Positions 23,432 to 32,373 are shown, counted from the first letter of the stretch. The stretch: DNA of 41,735 bases from Rhodospirillaceae bacterium (GCA_020852595.1 JADZAK010000145.1:1-41735); one strand, 5' to 3'. A program made the numbers and translations. Notes: generated by a model not told the origin, from the letters alone.

Positions 23432-25429
23432 CTAAAAATCGGCCGCCAGCGTGGCCGTAAACCGGCGCTGGGGGATGTACTGGAAGAAGAGGTTGTTTCC
23501 GCCCTGAAGATCCCAGGAGTAGACGTTGGTCACGTTCTGGACGCGCAGGCGGATATTGCCCGACACGTCCGAGAGCCGGAACCGGTAGCGCGTGCCAAGA
23601 TTGAAAACGGCGCGCATCGGAATATCGGCGCGGTTCAAGGAGTTGCCGTAGCCGCGGTCGTTATATTCGACCTGGCCTTCCAACGAGAAACCTTGCCAGG
23701 ACGCCGGGCCGTATTGAACGTCGAGGCGCGCGGCGCTTTCGTCGCGGCCCACCGGCACATTCCCGAGCAGGCCTTGATCCACGAGCGGACCGGAGACGCG
23801 CGGCTGGAGGATGACGCCGCCCGCGACGATGCTGAGGCCCGGGAGCGGCTGGCCTGTGAAGGAGACTTCCAGGCCCCGCTGACGCAGGTTACCGACGCTG
23901 GTGTAGAGATTGGTTGTGTCGCGGTCGAAGAACGGCTTCGAAATCTGGAACAGAGCGCCGTTCATGCGAAGGCCGGGCCGGATCACGTACATGAAGCCGA
24001 GTTCGGCCTGCTTCGTGAGGGTCGCAGGGACCGCTTCGCCGCGGTTGCGTGCGTTCTGCGGGGTCGAGCCGCCGTCTTCAAAGCCCTTGGTGTAGCTGGT
24101 GAAGATCGTGAGGTCCTGCGTGGCCTTCACCGACACCGAGCCGTTGTAGAGCCACGGCGTCTGCTTGATCGACGAGTTGCCGTTGACGGGATGGGTCAGG
24201 TCGCGGCTGTAGGTCGTCTTCTGGATGCCGATATTCACATCGCCGACGTTGCGCCATTGGCCGACATACTGGAGCCCGCCGGTGAGTTGCTTCGCGCTGT
24301 CGAGGCCCTGCGCGGCGTGAACCCACACCGGCTCCTGCACCTTCAGCACGTCGTTGATGTTGGCGCGGCCATAGTTGAACTGCGCGCTGCCGCCCGATGG
24401 GCGTGAAAGCTCGCGGCCGCGGGTCATCAGATAGACCGTGTGGCGGAAGTCGCCGCTCGTATACACGCCCTGCGCCTGCACTTCCCCGGACAGCGTTTTG
24501 ATCATGATCGGGAGCAGTTTCTGGAACACGACATCGGTCGTGCCGTCGGCCTGGGTATTATTGTAGAACGTCGTGTGATCTTCGCGGCGGTCGTAGGTGG
24601 CGCGGAACAGGCCGGCGCGCAACGTCCAATTGTTGGTAAGCCTCGCCGAACCGACCGAGCCGTAATTCGTATCGTGCTGCTGCCACAGGTTCCATTCCTG
24701 AGCGAAATTCACGCCCCGCAGCTGCTCGGGCGGCAGCCAATCGCCGCCGACGAAAATGAAAGGCGTGCTTTCGCTGTGCTTGCGGAGCGCGCGGCCCCAA
24801 AACGCGTTCAGTTCGATGCGGTCGTTCGGCGTGAAGCGCATGAGACCGGCGTAGGAATTGTCGTCTGCGTCGGCCTTCTGATCGTTGACGGCACGCGTGT
24901 GCTCGATACCTCCACCGATGCTGAGCTTGCCGGGAATGACCGGGATCTGGGTGTCGAGTTCGAGGCCCGTCGTATCGTAGGGACCATAGGTGGCCACGAC
25001 GCTGGTCACCTGCTTGTCCATGGGCTTGCGCAGACGGATGTCCACCACCGCGCTCGGGGCCGGGAACGGGAAGGTCAGCGCGTTGACGCCAACGCGAACC
25101 GTGAAACCCGAGAACAGACGATCGACGAGAATGTCGCCCGGGCCCGTCGCCGGCCGGTCGAAATACATGCCTTCGATACGGACGTTGCCGGATTGCTGCG
25201 GATTGAAGCCGCGCGCGTTCTTGGCGTCATAAAGGCCGATGGTCTCGTTGCCGACCGTCGTGCCGAAAGCATCGTCGGCGGCCGCGACCGCGTTATCGTT
25301 GGCGCGCTGCGCCCATGCACTTGAAACCCCGACGCTCGAACACCCAAGCGCAATAAAGGCCCAACGAACCAAACTCGTTCGCACGATATCCCCCCAAAAA
25401 AACGGTCTTTTCGAGGTTACCAATGCCAT
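23432..25429 (-). CDS. TonB-dependent receptor
   Basis: Outer-membrane active transporter of about 665 aa. A signal peptide ends at VSSAWA/QRA. A plug-like domain covers about residues 45-150 (GNVRIEGMYFDRPATGPGDI, VDIRLRKPMD). A 22-strand-type barrel ends in RRFTATLAADF with the terminal Phe. TonB receptors import siderophores, cobalamin, sugars or aromatic and other large ligands; the ligand here is not evident. Start candidates are the ATG at 25429 (chosen) and a GTG at 25384 with GGGGGG close upstream, which would give a shorter, more typical signal peptide. It is the first gene of the strand-consistent set that continues into the 367-aa protein, DUF1592, DUF1552 and the repeat protein. 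Confidence 0.9.
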   Translation of the reverse strand: MALVTSKRPFFWGDIVRTSLVRWAFIALGCSSVGVSSAWAQRANDNAVAAADDAFGTTVGNETIGLYDAKNARGFNPQQSGNVRIEGMYFDRPATGPGDILVDRLFSGFTVRVGVNALTFPFPAPSAVVDIRLRKPMDKQVTSVVATYGPYDTTGLELDTQIPVIPGKLSIGGGIEHTRAVNDQKADADDNSYAGLMRFTPNDRIELNAFWGRALRKHSESTPFIFVGGDWLPPEQLRGVNFAQEWNLWQQHDTNYGSVGSARLTNNWTLRAGLFRATYDRREDHTTFYNNTQADGTTDVVFQKLLPIMIKTLSGEVQAQGVYTSGDFRHTVYLMTRGRELSRPSGGSAQFNYGRANINDVLKVQEPVWVHAAQGLDSAKQLTGGLQYVGQWRNVGDVNIGIQKTTYSRDLTHPVNGNSSIKQTPWLYNGSVSVKATQDLTIFTSYTKGFEDGGSTPQNARNRGEAVPATLTKQAELGFMYVIRPGLRMNGALFQISKPFFDRDTTNLYTSVGNLRQRGLEVSFTGQPLPGLSIVAGGVILQPRVSGPLVDQGLLGNVPVGRDESAARLDVQYGPASWQGFSLEGQVEYNDRGYGNSLNRADIPMRAVFNLGTRYRFRLSDVSGNIRLRVQNVTNVYSWDLQGGNNLFFQYIPQRRFTATLAADF

Positions 25430-25511
25430 ATCTAGGCCCCCCCGGCCATAGCCGGAGACCCTTTGATACTTCAAATTTTGCGTGAGAAAGGCCGGTGAGG
25501 CCTGAAAAGCG

Positions 25512-25539
25512 AAAGGCCCGGATCGCTCTCCGGGCCTTT
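25512..25539 (-). terminator. Terminator after the metallo-beta-lactamase-fold gene
   Basis: Perfect stem AAAGGCCCGG (25512-25521) / CCGGGCCTTT (25530-25539) with an 8-base loop and flanking A/T runs. It lies 38 bases past the stop codon at 25577 and upstream of the TonB receptor gene. Confidence 0.8.
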
Positions 25540-25546
25540 TGTAACG

Positions 25547-25582
25547 TCACTTATTGCAAAATCACTTATTGCAAAATCACTT
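25547..25582. repeat. 15-bp tandem duplication spanning a stop codon
   Basis: TCACTTATTGCAAAA is repeated (25547-25561, 25562-25576) and its first six bases occur again at 25577-25582. That third part is the last codon and TGA stop of the metallo-beta-lactamase-fold gene. On the minus strand three AAGTGA copies therefore follow one another 15 bases apart. Confidence 0.85.
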
Positions 25583-26533
25583 GGGAAGCTTGCCCTCGAT
25601 CTCCTGGTAGACCTTGGCCACCGCCAGCGGGATTTGGGACCCGCTGAGGGCCCAGTCCTTGTAAGGCCCGAAATTGGCTTGTTTGGCCGCTTCGCAGTTC
25701 TGCGGGGATTCACACTTGGCGCCCGTGGCATGGACGCGTTTGACCTCCGCGACCACCGCCTCAAGGGCCTTGCGGGCCTCGGGCAGGTCGGCTTTCAGCT
25801 CGGCCTTGCTGTCGACGAAGCCGTGGCCCGGGACGATCCAATCGGCGTTCATGGCTTCGGCCTTCTTGATGGTCTCGATCCATTCCGTCGGATAGGCGGA
25901 ACGCATCGCCGGGAAGACGTCGCGCAGATAGATCTCACCCAGGAACAAGACCTTGGTCGCCGGCAGATAAACCGCGAGGTCACCGCCCGTATGCGCGCGG
26001 CCCAGGTTCAGGATCTGGAGTTCGGTGCCGCCCACGGTCATCGTGCGCTTGTCGCCGACCAGTTCCGCCGGGAGCACGGCGTTCTTGTTGCGCTCCATCG
26101 TCGCCTTCGAGGCCGGCGAAGCGATCCAGACGGCGGCCGGCCACGCGGCCTTCGGCTCCGGATTGCCGCCGACATGGTCGATGTGATCGGAGCCGACCAC
26201 GACGTACTTGAGCGGCTGCGGCGTCAGCTTCTTGATGCTGTCGACCAGGCGCTGGCCGTCCATGGAATCGCCCTGCCCATCCACCAGCACCACGCCGTCG
26301 TTGGTCACGACGATCAGGCTGACGGTGTTGATCACGCCGCCGCTGGGATCGGGCGCATGCGTGTCCTCATAGGCATACACGGTGGGCGCCAGCTGCTGCC
26401 AGCGCGGGAAATCCTTCTCGGCCAGATTGCGTACCTTGATGTCCGCGGATTTCGGAAACTTCTCGGCGGCAATGGCGGCCGAGGAAAAAGCAAAGGCGGA
26501 CGTCAGCGTCAGTATCAAACCAAGCGTCTTCAT
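25577..26533 (-). CDS. Exported metallo-beta-lactamase-fold protein with a variant metal site
   Basis: Protein of 318 aa with signal peptide MKTLGLILTLTSAFAFSSAA, cleaved near IAA/EKF. The MBL fold is clear: LIVVTNDGVVLVDGQGD, then SDHIDHVGG at 115-123, GRAHTGGD at 179-185, VLFLGE at 195-200 and VPGHGF at 234-239. The normal HxHxDH motif reads SDHIDH, so the first zinc-ligand His is Ser115. The usual GD Asp before the last His is Glu200. His117, Asp119, His120, His181 and His237 remain. It may bind one metal or use another chemistry. The substrate is unknown. Its start is 36 bases after the Lrp gene stop. Confidence 0.85.
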   Translation of the reverse strand: MKTLGLILTLTSAFAFSSAAIAAEKFPKSADIKVRNLAEKDFPRWQQLAPTVYAYEDTHAPDPSGGVINTVSLIVVTNDGVVLVDGQGDSMDGQRLVDSIKKLTPQPLKYVVVGSDHIDHVGGNPEPKAAWPAAVWIASPASKATMERNKNAVLPAELVGDKRTMTVGGTELQILNLGRAHTGGDLAVYLPATKVLFLGEIYLRDVFPAMRSAYPTEWIETIKKAEAMNADWIVPGHGFVDSKAELKADLPEARKALEAVVAEVKRVHATGAKCESPQNCEAAKQANFGPYKDWALSGSQIPLAVAKVYQEIEGKLPK

Positions 26534-26569
26534 CGGAACCCTCCCAAGGTTGATGTCAGCATTCGGGCG

Positions 26570-27034
26570 TTAGATGGGCAGTGCGGTCGTCGTTTTAATT
26601 TCGGAAACCGCGGCGAACGAGTGGACTTCACGCACACCCGGAACACGCGACAGCTTTTCGAAATAGAATTTCTCGTATTCGTGCAAATCGTGGGTCACAA
26701 CCCTCAGCAGGAAGTCAAAGCCGCCAAGGATGACGTGACATTCCATGACTTCCGGAAAGGCGCGGATGGCCTGCGCGAAGTCGTTGAGATTGGGCTGGTC
26801 GTTCTGGACGACTTTCACCTGCACGAAAAACTGCGCACGAAGATCCAGCTTGTCGCGGTCGAGCACGGCGACGATCTTGGAAATATAGCCTTCGTCCTTG
26901 AGACGCTGGATGCGCCGCCAGCACGGCGACTGCGACAGTCCCACGGCCTCGGCGATTTCGGCGGCCGAGCGCGAGGCGTCTTCCTGCAGAGTCCTCAGTA
27001 TCTTTAAGTCGATTTTATCGAGTTCAGTGGCCAT
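26570..27034 (-). CDS. Lrp/AsnC-family regulator, probable bkd regulator
   Basis: DNA-binding regulator of 154 aa. The N-terminal HTH (residues about 5-60) has KIDLKILRTLQEDASRSAAE and VGLSQSPCWRRIQRLKDEGY. The C-terminal RAM ligand domain has VMECHVILGGFDFLLRVVTH. It lies 36 bases downstream of the lpd gene on the same strand. Lrp-type BkdR proteins control branched-chain keto acid dehydrogenase operons in pseudomonads, usually from a divergent gene. Here the codirectional position suggests cotranscription and feedback control in response to branched-chain amino acids, which is inference. Confidence 0.88.
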   Translation of the reverse strand: MATELDKIDLKILRTLQEDASRSAAEIAEAVGLSQSPCWRRIQRLKDEGYISKIVAVLDRDKLDLRAQFFVQVKVVQNDQPNLNDFAQAIRAFPEVMECHVILGGFDFLLRVVTHDLHEYEKFYFEKLSRVPGVREVHSFAAVSEIKTTTALPI

Positions 27035-27070
27035 GGTGGGTCCCCCTCACCAGTCACGCGTCACACCCGG

Positions 27071-28456
27071 TCAGACATGAATTCCGTGTCCAACCGTCCG
27101 CAGCGCCGCCTCGAAGAAACCTTCGGACAGCGTCGGGTGGGCATGGATGATGCCGGTGATGTCTTCGATGGTTGCTCCCATCTCCAGGGCCAACGCGAAT
27201 TCGCCCGAGAGTTCAGACACCTTGCGGCCCACCGCCTGAATGCCCAGAAGGCGGTGGTCGTCTTTCCGCGCGATCACGCGGACAAAGCCGCCGTCATCGG
27301 CGCCTTCGAGAGTCATCGCGCGGCCGTTCGCCGCCCACGGAAAAGAGGCGTTCAGCACTTCACCGGTCACCTTGTCGTCCGGCCCGAGGCCGACCGACAC
27401 GATTTCCGGCTCCGTGAAGCAGACGGCCGGGATCGCAACTGGATTGAACCGGCGCTTATGACCCGCAATGATTTCCGCGACCATTTCACCCTGCGCCGAA
27501 GCCTTGTGGGCAAGCATGGGTTCGCCGACGAGATCGCCGATCGCCCAAACGCCGCGCATCGACGTGCGGCACTGGTCGTCGACCTTCACGAAACGGCCGT
27601 TCATATCAACGCCCATGCCCTCGAGGCCCCAGCCCTGCGTGCGCGGCTTGCGGCCGACGGCGACAAGCACCTTGTCGGCCTTGATCTCGGATTTCTTGCC
27701 GTCCGCGCCTTCGATCGTGAGCGCGCCCTTCGCGAAGCCTTGCGCCTTGACGCCGGTGAGCACTTCGACGCCGTTCTTCTTCAGCCACTGGGCGACGGGA
27801 TTGGTGAGCTGCTTGTCGTAGCTCGGAAGAATACGCTCGGCCGCTTCAACGACGGTCACTTCGGCGCCGAGCTTGCGATAGGCGATACCGAGTTCGAGAC
27901 CGATATAACCGGCGCCGACGACGGCAAGGCGTTTCGGGAGCGCCGGCAGATCCAGCGCACCGGTCGAGGAGACGATGTCGCCGCCGAACGGCAGATGCGG
28001 CAGCTCCACCGGATCGGAACCCGTGGCGAGAATGACGTTCTCGGCGACGATGGTGGTATCACCGACCGTGCAGGTCTTCGCGTCCGAGAACTTGGCCCAA
28101 CCGCCGACCACGCGCACCTTCGCGCGCTTCAGAAGCGCGCCGACACCGCCGTTCAGGCGGTCGACGATGCCTTCTTTCCATTTCACGGTCTTGCCGAGAT
28201 CGAGCTTCGGCGGACCGGCGAGCGAAATGCCGACATGGCCGTCCTTGGACGACGCGTGGGTCATTTCCTCGAACATATCCGCGGCGTGAATGATCGCCTT
28301 CGACGGGATACAGCCGCGGATGAGACAGGTGCCGCCCAGGCGGTCGCCGTCCACCAGCACGGTGTCCAGGCCGAGTTGGCCGGCTTTGATGCCCGCGACG
28401 TAGCCACCAGGGCCGCCGCCGACGACGAGGACTTTACACTTGATCGTTTCGGCCAT
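27071..28456 (-). CDS. lpdA: Dihydrolipoyl dehydrogenase (E3)
   Basis: Flavoprotein of 461 aa that reoxidises the dihydrolipoyl groups of the E2 subunit with NAD+. The FAD motif VVGGGPGGYVAG is at 11-22. The redox cysteines Cys44 and Cys49 lie in GGTCLIRGCIPSK. The NAD motif VVGAGYIGLELG is mid-protein. The active-site His440-Glu445 pair lies in HAHPTLSE. The ATG at 28456 is preceded by AAAGAGAT and fits the family start. It is fourth in the bkd gene order, 37 bases behind E2, with a hairpin in the gap. Being in the operon, it is most likely the E3 dedicated to the branched-chain complex. Confidence 0.95.
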   Translation of the reverse strand: MAETIKCKVLVVGGGPGGYVAGIKAGQLGLDTVLVDGDRLGGTCLIRGCIPSKAIIHAADMFEEMTHASSKDGHVGISLAGPPKLDLGKTVKWKEGIVDRLNGGVGALLKRAKVRVVGGWAKFSDAKTCTVGDTTIVAENVILATGSDPVELPHLPFGGDIVSSTGALDLPALPKRLAVVGAGYIGLELGIAYRKLGAEVTVVEAAERILPSYDKQLTNPVAQWLKKNGVEVLTGVKAQGFAKGALTIEGADGKKSEIKADKVLVAVGRKPRTQGWGLEGMGVDMNGRFVKVDDQCRTSMRGVWAIGDLVGEPMLAHKASAQGEMVAEIIAGHKRRFNPVAIPAVCFTEPEIVSVGLGPDDKVTGEVLNASFPWAANGRAMTLEGADDGGFVRVIARKDDHRLLGIQAVGRKVSELSGEFALALEMGATIEDITGIIHAHPTLSEGFFEAALRTVGHGIHV

Positions 28457-28473
28457 GGAAATCTCTTTGGTTC

Positions 28474-28493
28474 GCGCGTGATCTATCACGCGC
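28474..28493. repeat. Perfect 9-bp palindrome between E2 and E3 genes
   Basis: GCGCGTGAT (28474-28482) and ATCACGCGC (28485-28493) flank a 2-base centre, directly after the E2 stop codon. There is no T-run, so it may stabilise or process the mRNA, or slightly reduce read-through into lpdA, rather than end it. Confidence 0.5.
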
Positions 28494-29786
28494 TTAGCGC
28501 ATGAAAATGGTGGCGGGATGCTCAAGCATCGTCTTGATGGTCTGGATAAAGCTCGCCGCGTCGAAGCCGTCGATGATGCGGTGATCGAACGAAGACGAGA
28601 TGTTCATCATCTTGCGGATGGCCACCTGCCCGTTCCGCACCATCGGCCGTTCGACGATCTTGTTCGGACCGACGATGGCGACTTCCGGCCGGTTGATGAT
28701 CGGGGTGTGCGTGATCCCGCCCAGCGTGCCGAGGCTGGTGATGGTGATGGTGGACCCGGAAAGCTCCTCGGTCGTCGCCTTGCCGGTGCGCGCGGCGTCG
28801 GCCACGCGCTTCAGCTCGGCCGCGGAGTCCCACACATCGCGCGCCTCGGCGTGCCGCACGACAGACACCATAAGACCGTTCGGCGTTTGCGTCGCGATAC
28901 CAATGTGCACCGGCTTGTGGCGATAGACGACGTTCGCATCGTCGTCGAAGGTGGAGTTGATCTGCGGGTGATCAGTCATCGCGGCGCAAATCGCGCGCAT
29001 GATGAAAGGAAGCAGGGTCAGCTTGGGCTGATCGGGCTTCTTGGTCGCGTTCAGGTGGGCGCGCAGATCGTCGAGCTCGGTCACATCCACTTCCTCGACA
29101 TAGGTGATGTGCGGAATGTGGCGCTTGGCTTCCTGCATGCGCTCGGCGATTTTGCGGCGCAGGCCGATGATCTTGATCTCCTCGACGCCGCTGCGCTTGG
29201 CGAGGCCGGAGCCGCCGCCGCCGGCGGACGCATTGCCGCCGCTGGCGATAAAGGCGTCGAGGTCTTCATGACCGATGCGCCCGCCCGGGCCGGTCCCCGG
29301 CACGAACTGGAGCTTGATGCCCATTTCATCCGCGCGCTTACGCACGGCCGGCGACGCCAACGGCCGCTCACCGGCAACGCGCGGCTGAACGGTTTTTTCC
29401 GGCGCCGCGGCTTTCGCGGCGACGGGCTCGGGCTTCGGAGCGGGTTTCGGGGCTTCGACTTTCGGCGCTTCAACCTTGACCGGTTCGGCCTTCGGCGCGG
29501 CCGCCGGTTTCGCGGCGGCCTTCTCGTCCGAGACGTTGCCCGGGCCTTCGACCTCGAAAGTAATGATGATGGAGCCGACGGCGGCCTTATCGCCCGCCTG
29601 GCCTTGCGTTTCCGTGACGGTCCCCACGACCGGCGAAGTCAGTTCCACCGTCGCCTTGTCGGTCATGACATCGAGGATCGGCTGGTCTTCCTTGACCACG
29701 TCGCCGGGCTTCACATGCCAGGTGACGATTTCCGCTTCCGCGGTGCCTTCGCCGACGTCCGGCAGTTTGAAAATGAATTTTCCCAC
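28494..29786 (-). CDS. bkdB: Branched-chain 2-oxoacid dehydrogenase E2 (lipoyl acyltransferase)
   Basis: Core acyltransferase of 430 aa. A lipoyl domain covers residues about 1-78 with the lipoyl-lysine Lys44 in DVMTDKATVE. An Ala/Pro/Lys-rich linker follows. A peripheral-subunit-binding domain (ASPAVRKRADEMGIKLQFVP, then GTGPGGRIGHEDLDAF) lies at about 140-178. The catalytic domain ends with DHRIIDG (His402, Asp406). There is a single lipoyl domain. The GTG start directly abuts the E1beta stop codon. It transfers the branched acyl group made by E1 to CoA. Confidence 0.94.
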   Translation of the reverse strand: MGKFIFKLPDVGEGTAEAEIVTWHVKPGDVVKEDQPILDVMTDKATVELTSPVVGTVTETQGQAGDKAAVGSIIITFEVEGPGNVSDEKAAAKPAAAPKAEPVKVEAPKVEAPKPAPKPEPVAAKAAAPEKTVQPRVAGERPLASPAVRKRADEMGIKLQFVPGTGPGGRIGHEDLDAFIASGGNASAGGGGSGLAKRSGVEEIKIIGLRRKIAERMQEAKRHIPHITYVEEVDVTELDDLRAHLNATKKPDQPKLTLLPFIMRAICAAMTDHPQINSTFDDDANVVYRHKPVHIGIATQTPNGLMVSVVRHAEARDVWDSAAELKRVADAARTGKATTEELSGSTITITSLGTLGGITHTPIINRPEVAIVGPNKIVERPMVRNGQVAIRKMMNISSSFDHRIIDGFDAASFIQTIKTMLEHPATIFMR

Positions 29787-30800
29787 TTATGCCTCCACGG
29801 CGCGGCGCAGCGCCTCACCCACACGTTTTGGTCCCGGGAAATACTGCCACTCGAACGCATGCGGATACGGCGTGTCGTAACCGGTGACGCGCTCGATGGG
29901 CGCTTCCAAGCGATAGAAACAGTGTTCCTGGATCAGCGCCGAGAGTTCGGCGCCGAAGCCGGACGTGCGCGTGGCTTCATGCACGACGACGCAGCGGCCG
30001 GTCTTCTTCACCGATTCCACAATGGTATCGATGTCGAGCGGGACGAGCGAACGCAGATCGATGACTTCCGCGTCGATCCCCGTCTCCTGCACCGCGGCCA
30101 TCGAGACATGGACCATGGTGCCATAGCAGATGACGGTCACGGCTTGGCCGGGACGGACGATCGCCGCCTTGCCGAGCGGAATACTGTAGTAACCTTCCGG
30201 CACTTCGCTGGCCGGGAACGCCGCCCAGGCTTTCACGCCTTCGTCGCTGTGGCCGCCGAACGGGCCGGTATAGAGGCGCTTCGGTTCCAGGAAGATGACC
30301 GGATCGTCGTCTTCGATGGAGGCGATGAGCAGGCCCTTGGCGTCATACGGCGTCGACGGGATCACCGTCTTCAAGCCGACGACGTGCGTGAACAGGCTTT
30401 CCGGGCTCTGGCTGTGGGTCTGGCCGCCGTAGATGCCGCCGCCGTAGGGCGAGCGTACGACCATCGGCGCGTAATATTCACCGGCGGAGCGGTAGCGCAT
30501 ACGCGCGGCTTCCGACACCAGCTGATCCATCGCCGGATAGATGTAGTCGGCGAACTGCACCTCGACGACCGGACGCAAACCGTAGGCGCCCATGCCGATC
30601 GCGGCGGCGACAATGCCGCCCTCGGTGATCGGAGTATCGAAGCAACGATTGACGCCGAACTTCGCCTGCAAATGCTCGGTCGCGCGGAACACGCCGCCGA
30701 AGTAACCGACGTCCTCGCCGAAGACGACGACCTTCGGGTCTTTTTCCATCATCGTGGCCATCGCGGAATTGATGGCCTGCACCATGTTCATTTTCGGCAT
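29787..30800 (-). CDS. bkdA2: Branched-chain 2-oxoacid dehydrogenase E1 beta subunit
   Basis: Protein of 337 aa, standard length for the beta subunit of the E1 decarboxylase. It starts MPKMNMVQAINSAMATMMEK and has VVVFGEDVGYFGGVFRAT, the Glu-containing motif that activates the ThDP cofactor. The pattern TPITEGGIVAAAIGMGAYGL and the late VPLDIDTIVESVKKTGRCVV are typical. It forms an alpha2beta2 E1 with the product of the gene 2 bases upstream. Together they decarboxylate 2-oxo acids from Val, Leu and Ile. Confidence 0.94.
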   Translation of the reverse strand: MPKMNMVQAINSAMATMMEKDPKVVVFGEDVGYFGGVFRATEHLQAKFGVNRCFDTPITEGGIVAAAIGMGAYGLRPVVEVQFADYIYPAMDQLVSEAARMRYRSAGEYYAPMVVRSPYGGGIYGGQTHSQSPESLFTHVVGLKTVIPSTPYDAKGLLIASIEDDDPVIFLEPKRLYTGPFGGHSDEGVKAWAAFPASEVPEGYYSIPLGKAAIVRPGQAVTVICYGTMVHVSMAAVQETGIDAEVIDLRSLVPLDIDTIVESVKKTGRCVVVHEATRTSGFGAELSALIQEHCFYRLEAPIERVTGYDTPYPHAFEWQYFPGPKRVGEALRRAVEA

Positions 30801-30802
30801 GG

Positions 30803-32068
30803 CTAGAACCCCGCCTCCTGACGTTGGCGGCGCTGACGCCAGTCGGGCTCCTTGAACACGTCCTCGAACATGGTCTTGGGGCTGGCGGTCTTGCCTTGGC
30901 CGAGCGTGCCGGCGGCTTCAGCTTCCTTCTGCGTGCTTTTCACCCAGGTGACGAGTTCTTCTTCCATGGCCGCGTGCTCTTTCTCGCTCCACACGCCGCG
31001 CTTGATGAGATGCTTCATCAGGCGGTCGATGGGATCGCCCAGCGGCCACTTCTTGCCTTCCTCGGTCGAGCGGTAACGCGACGGATCGTCGCTCGTCGAA
31101 TGGCCTTCGGTACGATAGGTGAACAGTTCGATCACGGTGGCGCCGAGACTTGCGCGTGCACGTTCCGCGGCCCACTGGGTCGCGGCGTACACGGCGAGGA
31201 AATCGTTGCCGTCGACGCGCAGCGCCGGAAGGCCGTAGCCGATCCCGCGCGCCGCGAACGGGGCTTCTTCACCGCCGGCGATGCCCTGGAACGAGGAAAT
31301 CGCCCACTGATTGTTGACGATATTGAGGATGACCGGCGCGTGGTACACGGCGGCCAGGGTCAGCGCATAGTGGAAGTCGCCTTCCGCCGTCGAGCCGTCG
31401 CCGACCCATGTGGACGCGATGCGCGTATCGCCCGACATCGCCGAGGCCATCGCCCAGCCCACGGCCTGCGGATATTGCGTCGTCAGGTTGCCCGAGATCG
31501 TGAAAATGCTTTTCTCGCGCGCCGAATACATGATCGGCATCTGGCGGCCTTTGAGCGGGTCGAGCGTGTTCGAGTAGATCTGCCCCATCATCGTCAGCAA
31601 CGGATACTCGCGCGTGAGATAGATTCCCTGCTGGCGGTACGCCGTGAAGCACATGTCGTCCGGCTCGAGCGCGAGCGCGGCCGCGACGCTGATCGCTTCT
31701 TCGCCGGTGCACTTGATGTAGAACGACGTCTTGCCCTGGCGCTGCGCACGGTACATGCGGTCGTCGTAGACACGCGTCAGCACCATGTAGCGCAGACCCT
31801 TCTTCAGGATCTCGACCGGAATGTCGGAATTCCACGGACCGACCGGCTTGCCGTCGTCGTCCATCACACGGATGAGCGAATAGGCGAGGTCGCGCATGTC
31901 CTCGGGCTTGGTGTCGACGGCGGGGCGGCGCACTTCCCCAGGCGCGGACAGCGCCAGCTTGCTGTAGTCGGGGTCTTCACCCGGACGCGCGGGCGGCGTG
32001 GGGAATTTGAGCTGGAGCGCGCTGTTGTGCCGCGCGGCTGTGCCGGATTTAGCGACGGATTTGGGCAT
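30803..32068 (-). CDS. bkdA1: Branched-chain 2-oxoacid dehydrogenase E1 alpha subunit
   Basis: ThDP-dependent decarboxylase subunit of 421 aa. The ThDP/magnesium motif starts GDGS at 223-226 and ends with Asn252-Asn253 in NNQWA. FTAYRQQGIYLTREYPL (141-157) and the loop TYRTEGHSTSDDPSRYR, the equivalent of the regulated loop in mitochondrial E1alpha, are present. An N-terminal extension of about 60 residues precedes the catalytic core, as in the bacterial branched-chain (not pyruvate) enzymes. It is first in the operon E1alpha-E1beta-E2-E3-Lrp. The upstream 323-bp region carries inverted repeats that could be regulator sites. Confidence 0.94.
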   Translation of the reverse strand: MPKSVAKSGTAARHNSALQLKFPTPPARPGEDPDYSKLALSAPGEVRRPAVDTKPEDMRDLAYSLIRVMDDDGKPVGPWNSDIPVEILKKGLRYMVLTRVYDDRMYRAQRQGKTSFYIKCTGEEAISVAAALALEPDDMCFTAYRQQGIYLTREYPLLTMMGQIYSNTLDPLKGRQMPIMYSAREKSIFTISGNLTTQYPQAVGWAMASAMSGDTRIASTWVGDGSTAEGDFHYALTLAAVYHAPVILNIVNNQWAISSFQGIAGGEEAPFAARGIGYGLPALRVDGNDFLAVYAATQWAAERARASLGATVIELFTYRTEGHSTSDDPSRYRSTEEGKKWPLGDPIDRLMKHLIKRGVWSEKEHAAMEEELVTWVKSTQKEAEAAGTLGQGKTASPKTMFEDVFKEPDWRQRRQRQEAGF

Positions 32069-32222
32069 TAGCTCTCACTGAGAAATGGGCGTGGCCGCGG
32101 ACGCCTTTTTGAGGGACCGCAGGATCACGGCATTTGAGGTGAACGTTGGCGAAGTTTAGCGACCGGGACCCGGTTTTTTTTCCCAAACGGGTGTGACCAT
32201 GCGTTCAGTCTATGCATGAAAT

Positions 32223-32279
32223 TTGCGCAACTCTAGCCTTTCGCGCAACCTATTCGCATGTGCACTGCAACATGCGCAT
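32223..32279. promoter_or_regulatory. Cluster of inverted repeats, candidate operator of the bkd operon
   Basis: TTGCGC (32223-32228) is matched by GCGCAA at 32243-32248; the first also forms the palindrome TTGCGCAA. GCATGT (32256-32261) pairs with ACATGC (32270-32275) over 8 bases, and ATGCGCAT is a palindrome at 32272-32279. All lie about 150-210 bases upstream of the E1alpha ATG. Binding by the Lrp-type regulator is a guess; the sites are not the classical AT-rich Lrp consensus. Confidence 0.35.
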
Positions 32280-32336
32280 AATCACAGAAAAATAGGTCAG
32301 TAGAGCAGACGCAATGGGAAATAGCCGGAAAACGAA

Positions 32337-32373
32337 GGCGGCGGGCCACCGCAAACCGCGCGCGCCCGCCGCC
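32337..32373 (-). terminator. Probable terminator of the second cassette
   Basis: A perfect 10-bp GC stem, GGCGGCGGGC (32337-32346) with GCCCGCCGCC (32364-32373), lies 18 bases beyond the stop at 32392. On the minus strand it is followed by the moderately T-rich TTCGTTTTCC. Confidence 0.6.

Noticed and set aside
21887..24406. Long plus-strand open frame of about 839 codons
   Set aside because: It is antisense to the DUF1592, 367-aa and TonB receptor genes, has no recognisable domain, and has the Arg/Val/Gly-rich bias of an antisense frame in GC-rich DNA.
28518..30806. Long plus-strand open frame of about 762 codons
   Set aside because: It is the antisense of the E2 and E1beta genes, which are unmistakable. 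The translation is Arg/His/Asp-rich shadow sequence.
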